From Bolinopsis microptera (lineage: Eukaryota > Ctenophora > Tentaculata > Lobata > Bolinopsidae): DNA of 64,000 bases. Position 1 is the stretch's first letter, and every line of letters starts with the position of its first letter. The notes below the pieces were generated by a model. The model was not told where the DNA came from and made no database searches. It saw nothing but the letters and a program-made list of their open reading frames with translations. The stretch spans positions 12,142,635-12,206,634 of the forward strand of contig NC_087079.1 of assembly GCF_026151205.1 (NCBI RefSeq). The letters are read 5' to 3'. The position numbers were made by a program, and so were the translations under genes. This document shows positions 57,101-64,000 of this stretch, piece after piece.

Positions 57101-60100
57101 ACAAACCTGAATGCTGTCAATATCTGCTAGACTGTGAGGGTTTACATCAGAGCCGGGTCCTAAAGGAGCCATTGCTCCTCTATTCGGATCAGCAGGTTTT
57201 TCACTCTCCAGTGAACCGTCATCATCCCTTCCCATGTCCAGAGGGGCCTCATCGTCCCTATTGATTTCTAAAGGGGCCTCATCGTCCCTATCGTTTTCCA
57301 AAGGGGCCTCATCGTCCCTATCGTTTTCCAAAGGGGCCTCATCTTCCCTATCGTTTTCCAAAGGGGCCTCCTGAAAAATATTCGGGAATCAGCGTCAACC
57401 AAAACTCGTGGCCGATATTGTCCTGAGGATTTGACGCAATCACGAGATTAAAAAATCTATGAGATAAACTAGAAATAAACAAGAGTTTACGTAGGTATTA
57501 GATGCTGGTCCGTCAATTTCGACTGGACCAGCTGCAGGGTCTTCTCCATCAGGCGTCAGTTCTTTATTTTTAGGTTCATAAATTGGATTATCCACCTGGG
57601 TATTGAAGTTACAGACTTCATATTGATAGGGATCTTATTGTGGTCTGTAGAGAATTTAGGAAACGAAAAGTAAATTTGAACCAGGCACCATGAACCAAAG
57701 TACCTAATAAAGTAATAAGCAAATGAGGATAACTTTACCACATCTGGAATGCCTGTTCCACTGGTAAGTGCCTCGTACTTGTCCTGATCCTGTTTACAGC
57801 AGGAACAGAAGGACGAACAGGCACCTCCACATCTCCGTATCAAGTCAGCCAAACAGGGAAAGGCAGTTAGTAAGCAGGAACCAGGAGTACACTGAGAATT
57901 GAGATAGATAAGACACAGGTGAAACTTTTTAACTGGTATCATTTCTGAGTTGATCTCGAAAAAGGTATGAAGTCGTAAATTACAATAACCTTCAGTACTG
58001 TGGTCACAGGCATTTCAGTGAAGAGTAATCAGGTTCGAAAAATCCGGCCATCAAAATACTTGTGATGTCAAAGCAGCGGAATAGGAGAAACTACTTAAGT
58101 AACATACTATAAGTACATACTATAAGTACATACTATAAGTACATACACAACATGCTTTGCAGCAGATGAGAAGGAGTATCCCCAAGAAGAGTATCCCCAG
58201 TATGATGCCAACAGCTAGCAAGAGAGCCATATTACCGTCATCCTCTCCAACACCCGCTACTGTCCCTCCTGTCCCTCCCGGAGCTGCAACTCCTCCACCA
58301 GCTGCACCCACTTCAACACATTCTGCGGGATGTACAGCGTCACAAAAGTGATACAATTTACAGATGATAATGCCTCTTACTACTTTACTAACTGATATAT
58401 TGTCAAACGAATAACTATTATATTTGGAAATAGCGATTTTATTTTGGAGTTAATGGCACAGCGAGGGGACAGCCAGCATGAGGAATAAGTAGCACGCAAT
58501 TGGTGTACAAAATCTTTAAAAATAACCACAAAATCATAATAACGGTTGATCCGAAAAGAATAATTCTACCTTCAGAAGCAGTGTCCAGATAAAAGAAACT
58601 ACTGCTCTTGTGGTAGAAATAATACTGACAATCGTCCACTACCACCGTGCACTCTCGTGTACCTAAAACAGTTAGTTCATAAGGGTACTGGTTATTTGCT
58701 CGACATGTCATTATCCAACATGTCATACAGTTAATTCCCCGGTAACGGTTACTAACGGCCCCTAATTATAAAATTGAAAGACAAATAGGTAACATACCGG
58801 CTGGGATCTGGTCTAACGAGGGTTTGTTGATAACAGTAGTGCCGAGACACTGTGAGGTACATTTGTTGAACCCCTTATCAAAGATACAGGTAGCACATGT
58901 CTCGAAGTCTTCACAGGAAGTACAGACCTGTTGATAAAAACCGATCATAAAAACATTTTGAGACAATTTATTAAAATGCTGGAAATTAATGAAAAGTAAA
59001 TTTTTGAACCGTTCCAAATTCTTTGGATTCTCACTCAAAAAAGCAAACGATGCACGAAGTACACAGTAAGTTGTACTCACAGTGCAGGTTTGACAGTGTT
59101 TTCCTTTGTACCCACCGTCACATACACATCTCCCGTTCTGGCATTCACCGTGCCGTCCACATATCACCTGGCAAAGAGGTACCGTTAACAGCTGATAGGT
59201 ACTGTGTAAAACATCTTGAGCTTAGTTAGAATTTAATCATATAGTGGGACGTTGGAAGTTGGGAGCTAGGGGTGTTGTTGTCTGTTAAACCTGTAGAAAT
59301 CTGTTGAGATAACCGGTTTGTAAGTTTGTAGTGAGACTAATACTTACATTAGTACTGTCCCTACACTGCTAATACTTACATTAGTACTGTCCCTACACTG
59401 CTAATACTTACATTGGTACTGTCCCTACACTGCTAATACTTACATTGGTACTGTCCCTACACTACTAATACTTACATTAGTACTGTCCCTACACTGCTAA
59501 TACTTACATTGGTACTGTCCCTACACTGCTAATACTTACATTGGTACTGTCCCTACACTACTAATACTTACATTGGAACTGTCCCTACACTGCTAATACT
59601 TACATTGGTACTGTCCCTACACTGCTAATACTTACATTGGTACTTTCCCTACACTTCTAATACTTACATTGGTACTGTCCCTACACTACTAATACTTACA
59701 TTGGAACTGTCCCTACACTGCTAATACTTACATTGGTACTGTCCCTACACTACTAATACTTACATTGGAACTGTCCCTACACTACTAATACTTACATTAG
59801 TACTGTCCCTACACTGCTAATACTTACATTGGTACTGTCCCTACACTGCTAATACTTACATTGGTACTGTCCCTACACTACTAATACTTACATTGGTACT
59901 GTCCCTACACTGCTAATACTTACATTGGTACTGTCCCTACACTGCTAATACTTACATTGGTACTGTCCCTACACTTCTAATACTTACATTGGTACTGTCC
60001 CTACACTACTAATACTTACATTGGAACTGTCCCTACACTGCTAATACTTACATTGGTACTGTCCCTACACTGCTAATACTTACATTGGTACTGTCCCTAC

Positions 60101-63100
60101 ACTGCTAATACTTACATTGGAACTGTCCCTACACTGCTAATACTTACATTGGAACTGTCCCTACACTACTAATACTTACATTGGAACTGTCCCTACACTG
60201 CTAATACTTACATTGGTACTGTCCCTACACTGCTAATACTTACATTGGTACTGTCCCTACACTGCTAATACTTACATTGGAACTGTCCCTACACTGCTAA
60301 TACTTACATTGGAACTGTCCCTACACTGCTTCTCACTGTACTGACACGCTTCTCCCGAGTACCCACCAGCACACAGGCATTCCTCACACATACAGGTTCC
60401 TGTGGTAATATATGTCTCGTAATTATAATAATCATAATCATCATAGTTGTAATAATTATAATATTAAATAACAGCATAATACGATAGTATTGTTAAAGTG
60501 ACACCACATAATTATAGGGGCTGGAGTAAGAGTACTCAGTCCAGGGTTCTTCTTTAAGGCTCTCTCAGCCTGACCATTTTTTGTCGCCACAATTTTGCGT
60601 GTATAATTTGATTTGTATTTTCAGTACTATTTGTCTCGAATAATTAAGACAAAGACTTCGATTAGAACAGATAGCTGTGTTACAAACCTCTACCGGAGCA
60701 GATAGCTATGGTGTTTTTACCCTCCACTCGACCTTTAGGACAGTTCCCATGGTCACACTCACAATAGTCACCGTACGTCTGAAACAGTAACTTTAGTCAG
60801 TCTGAGTAATGTTTCAGTAACAATTGAGAACAAGTGGGGTCGCTGAATATAGCATGTTAGAACGGGAGATCGAACCGGTAATTCGTAATGTGTTATAAAA
60901 TCACGAAATATCAGGAGCCTTGAAAGAGCTTCACCGCAGAGTGCAGTCATATCTTTAAAAAACTTACGAGATCTTCACATTTACACCGACCACACTGACA
61001 AGTGCCCCTACTAGAGCACATGGGCACCCTATTCCTGGACCTAACCCTAGGGTTAACACACTGAGTCACATTACCAAGATCCCCAACTTTACAGTCACAT
61101 TTAGCTCCCACCCAGCCTGACTTGCAGGAGCAGGAACCACCTGTGTAATTGTAAACAGGTTATGAGTATAAATAAGGAGTTATCATATCTATGAGGTTCT
61201 CACTTAGTCACTATTCCGTTAAATTAGTTACATAAAATATATTATATAGTACATAAAATTTCAAACACGCCACTAATTCTGACACCCTGCAGCCTGCTGT
61301 ATGCGTCTATCAACGTTTTAATAGTTTTCATAACTTCATAATCTCATAATGTTGTATTTTCTTGCCGTTATAAAACATTGAAATCTCACCAACCACTAAA
61401 TTCTGTCTTACCTTGGTTGCCACTAGATTCTATCCTACCTTGGTAGCTGCCCTGTTTGTTACACTTCACGCTGACAGGCTCAGTGGGCAGGTTCAGAGTG
61501 CACACTGTTTCAACCTGTACAATAGTTAGTTTAAGTTTTTTTTAAACAGATCATCGTTTTTTTGAAAACGACATTCGTATATGAAAACCGACAATCGTTT
61601 TTTAAAGCCTATCAACGTTATTAAAATCCGATCATAAACGTTTAAAAAATTATAATCGATTTTGAAAACCGATAATCGTTTTTGAAATTGATAAACGGGT
61701 GTTATTTAAGTATTTAGCACCACACGGCGGAGATTGACCTGGTTATAATTGGCCGAGTAATCTTTTGTTGCTATACCCTACTCCACACTCCACAGTACCC
61801 TACTCTACTAATCTGTGAATGAAATGTACCTCTAGTTTGAGTTGACCGTAAGCAGGGAAGTTAAGAAGAGTTTCCTCTTTAGTTTCCAAACAGTGGCTGA
61901 CACAAACTTTCATCTTGAAAGTGATGTCACTTTCTTTATCTACATTATCACAACTTCTAGTGGCATCTCCTGATGTTGAAAATGTTTTAAAATGTAAGGT
62001 GAAAACATCGATAAAGTAAAGTAAGTAAAGATTACAGCGCATTATATTTTCCGAATTATATTTTTTACAAACTTTCCAGACGAAAGTCTACCTGTGAGAT
62101 GGCATATATAGGAGACATAGTCTACCTGTGAGATGGCATATATAGGAGACATAGTCTACCTGTGAGATGGCATATATAGGAGACATAGTCTACCTGTGAG
62201 ATGGCATATATAGGAGACATAGTCTACCTGTGAGATGGCATATATAGGAGACATAGTCTACCTGTGAGATGGCATATATAGGAGACATAGTCTACCTGTG
62301 AGATGGCATATATAGGAGACATAGTCTACCTGTGAGATGGCATATATAGGAAACATTGACTCCAGGAGGAATGTCCACCAGGGTAACAGAAGGGTTGGAC
62401 ACTAATGAGTTGTAGTAGCTGCTGATCTCTTCATCTAGTCTAGTAGCGGCTGATAGGTCGAAAACCTGATATAGTTATTAGTGTTATCAGTATATTCTAA
62501 ACTTCTTACAAAAGATTAGGTACAGGGTGAGTTGTACATGATAGGGTAAACATTACAGAAACGGTGAATAGTAGATATGAGTTTTGAACAAAAAAACAAA
62601 AAAAACAAGGACACAGTACTATGTTGTTAATTATTTTGCAGTATACGTTTTAATTCTTTTCAAAGTAAATACTAACCTTTGAGTTGGGTATCATATCCCT
62701 CAGCATCCTCTTATCCACAGAACTTGACACTACAAACACAGGGATGGTGTTGTTCCTGAGCAGCATGTTTGCCACCTGTACTATAGAGGGGTAATCGGTT
62801 GTAAACCCATACTTTCTAGTGCTGCCAGTCCGGCAAACTTCATCAAACGGCTGGACGAACCCACCCAGTTTTCCATCTCCTGCTATGTGAGGATTATTGT
62901 AGAGTGCAACTATGACCATCTTGTTGCTGGAATCTCTCCAACCCATCTGGTTACATATCAAACTCTGGTAAAGTGCATCAAAAGCGGCGTTTCCTTGAGA
63001 GGTAGTGTCGTTGGTGTACATGGTCTCCAGGATTAGTTTGTAAATCTTGTCGTTGTTTTCCAGGTAGTTGAGGGCTCTGAAAGCGTGGGCTTCACTGCAT

Positions 63101-64000
63101 GTACCATCAGCCATGCAAGGATTGTCGGAGTAATTCTTATGCTCTGTAGCGTACGGGATTGTGTTTCTGTCAGAGAAAGTCCCGTATCCAAAGTAGGTAG
63201 TGTTAGCAAGTGATGACAAGGTTAAAACCAGATCTTTTACCATAAAATTAAACAAGCCTCTGTTTACCGAGGGTACCTGGTGCTGTAAAATAACAACATC
63301 TAACGGGTGATTGTTAGAAGAGCGAGCAAAAGTCTCAACCTCCGCACACTGTCCTGGTCTCATCTTGACGAGCACCTGGGCAGGAGACAACTGGTTAGGA
63401 GACAACTGAACTGTAGTGTCGCTGTCTCCTAGATTCGTCCCACCTGTAGTCTGTACAGTGGGTGTAGGGTTTATCACCTCCTTGCAAGCTTCAATACGCT
63501 TGCTATTACTAGTCATGCACCTGTAGTCACCCCAACTACCATCAGCACACCAGCCACACTGGGCTTCTTTCATGCAGTCATCCCCTGAGTTCTCCCAGCA
63601 GGGATCAAACCCTACTTCAACAAATGTAGTTCCTGTCACCTTGTTAGTGACTGTTATCTCGTAGTTAATGGTAACATCAGTTCCATTCGAGAAGGTCACC
63701 ACTGCGTAGTATTGCCCGCTATCAGACTGTTTGAGATTACTGATCTCAACAAACATTCCACCCTGCTTTATATAGAATCTTCCATTGACATACGTTATTG
63801 GATACCTCACACCGCTGATGGTGTAGTACCATTTTATAACGTCTCCAGTGCCTATCGTGTTGGGTATGTTAAGCTCGATGTTGGAACCTTCTTCCACCTC
63901 ACAGATAGACTTTCCATTACAAAGTGGTAGACCCAGGTTTGGTTTAGTTGGGATAACATCCACATTCCAAGGGTAAGTTATCAGGTAACTGTCACTGGAG
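51251..64000 (-). CDS. integrin beta-like receptor with Ig-like domain and about 1,000-residue cytoplasmic tail (5' end beyond window)
   Basis: Exons in transcript order: 62677-64000 (open at the edge), 62330-62465, 61830-61969, 61439-61514, 60968-61140, 60688-60778, 60308-60399, 59081-59167, 58798-58927, 58570-58662, 58147-58322, 57739-57891, 57491-57595, 57107-57370, 56727-56991, 56308-56501, 55922-56027, 55613-55707, 54915-55031, 54557-54733, 54343-54444, 54099-54177, 53871-53965, 52763-53339, 52366-52460, 52037-52265, 51759-51908 and 51251-51489. Every junction is GT-AG and every phase fits, giving about 1,850 residues. Domains: Ig-like (SDSGQYYAVV), PSI (CMKEAQCGWC), beta-I (AGDGKLGGFV, TTDYPSIVQVA), I-EGF repeats, beta-tail, membrane span (LLLAVGIILGILFLGILLLI), then the tail with NPIYEP. 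Integrin beta chains pair with alpha chains for adhesion, but here the metal-site residues are gone. The ectodomain is secure. The tail's membership in the same transcript rests on phase continuity. Confidence 0.8.
53293..53430. repeat. 77-bp tandem duplication of an acceptor and exon start
   Basis: The acceptor and first 14 or so codons of the exon at 52763-53339 (CTCTTAAGTTGTGCAGCTTT, then ACCATTTCCTGAAAGTAAT) are repeated about 76 bp upstream (minus sense) with no differences that I can see. The upstream copy is out of the gene model. Part of the unit (ATACACATTCTA) occurs a third time at about 53,579. Confidence 0.85.
54557..54733 (-). other. coiled-coil exon in receptor tail
   Basis: The 59 codons from IEKHINFV to QENDE are very rich in Glu, Lys and Gln, with Leu and Ile at heptad spacing (KKLKQLQKEIEKERKGLEKE). 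This indicates a coiled coil, perhaps for dimerisation or cytoskeletal binding of the cytoplasmic tail. The exon is phase 0 at both ends. Confidence 0.7.
55390..55612. repeat. 15-bp tandem repeat next to a splice donor
   Basis: About 14 copies of TACTTAGAATAATAA directly follow (minus sense) the donor of the exon at 55613-55707. The donor GTAAGTTATTATTCTAAG is itself the first, slightly diverged unit. The repeat uses only intron-side sequence. Confidence 0.85.
57107..57370 (-). other. acidic coding repeat in receptor tail
   Basis: Right after the acceptor, four to five 30-bp units encode EAPLENDRDD with small changes (last ones EAPLEINRDD and EAPLDMGRDD). The remainder is Pro/Gly/Asp-rich. 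It is in frame with its neighbours and probably disordered. The next exon (56727-56991) has a second coding repeat, KDIPVKKGGGG. Confidence 0.75.
58100..58146. repeat. three tandem donor-like GTATGTACTTATA units
   Basis: Directly after the membrane-span exon (donor at 58,146-58,145), GTATGTACTTATA occurs three times in a row on the minus strand, so two extra potential donors lie within 30 bp. Confidence 0.8.
59337..60330. repeat. 32-bp minisatellite made of exon end plus donor, about 31 copies
   Basis: Unit on the plus strand: CTAATACTTACATTGGTACT plus GTCCCTACACTG. On the minus strand each copy reads CAGTGTAGGGACAGTTCCAAT then GTAAGTATTAG, which is the end of the exon at 60308-60399 plus its donor. 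The first unit is the functional exon end; the rest fill most of the intron. The donor core GTAAGT is kept in the copies I read, while TTCC/TACC/TTAG variants mark the exon part. Confidence 0.95.
62086..62355. repeat. 34-bp minisatellite made of exon end plus donor, 8 copies
   Basis: Unit AGTCTACCTGTGAGATGGCA plus TATATAGGAGACAT. On the minus strand each reads CCATCTCACAG then GTAGACT, the end of the exon at 62330-62465 plus its donor. The functional copy differs by AAACATTG in place of AGACATAG. Use of a later donor would shift the frame or meet TAG, so the first donor is required. Confidence 0.95.

Overview
This is nuclear DNA from an animal. The genes are split by phase-consistent GT-AG introns, and the window carries intronic minisatellites, MITEs, a tRNA-derived SINE and a fragment of an R2-like non-LTR retrotransposon. 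The gene content (integrin beta-like receptor, LDLa-containing GPCR, class II glutamine synthetase, animal-type thioredoxin reductase) says Metazoa. A marine invertebrate, perhaps early-branching, is plausible, but the sequence alone does not fix the phylum. Layout: (1) 1-23,382, minus strand: seven exons of a thioredoxin reductase gene, rebuilt from short exons, running off the left edge. Its introns hold large arrays, a 33-bp minisatellite of about 1.9 kb, an insertion of about 5 kb with about 4 kb of (GGA)-type purine tract, a SINE, a Harbinger-like MITE and an R2-like fragment. (2) 23.4-34.8 kb: no confident gene; a near-perfect 3.3-kb palindrome and several foldback or TIR elements. (3) 35,150-37,581, minus: a complete six-exon gene for a secreted protein resembling N-formylglutamate amidohydrolase. 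(4) 39,936-48,772, plus: a complete eight-exon glutamine synthetase gene. Its 6.4-kb sixth intron contains a complete intronless LDLa-repeat GPCR gene on the opposite strand (43,926-46,463), an orphan ARF-GTPase exon and a TA-flanked MITE. (5) 51,251-64,000, minus, running off the right edge: 28 phase-consistent exons of an integrin beta-like receptor. It has an Ig-like domain before PSI, a beta-I domain that has lost its metal-site residues, EGF-like and tail modules, one membrane span, and a predicted cytoplasmic tail of about 1,000 residues ending in two copies of an unrecognised domain. The most unusual pattern crosses genes. In at least three unrelated genes the minisatellite beside an exon is built from copies of the exon-intron boundary itself (last exon bases plus 5' splice site), from 2 to about 31 copies. 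Two acceptor sites show the same thing. Introns here seem to grow by tandem duplication anchored on splice junctions. All gene models are manual; no search or alignment program was run.
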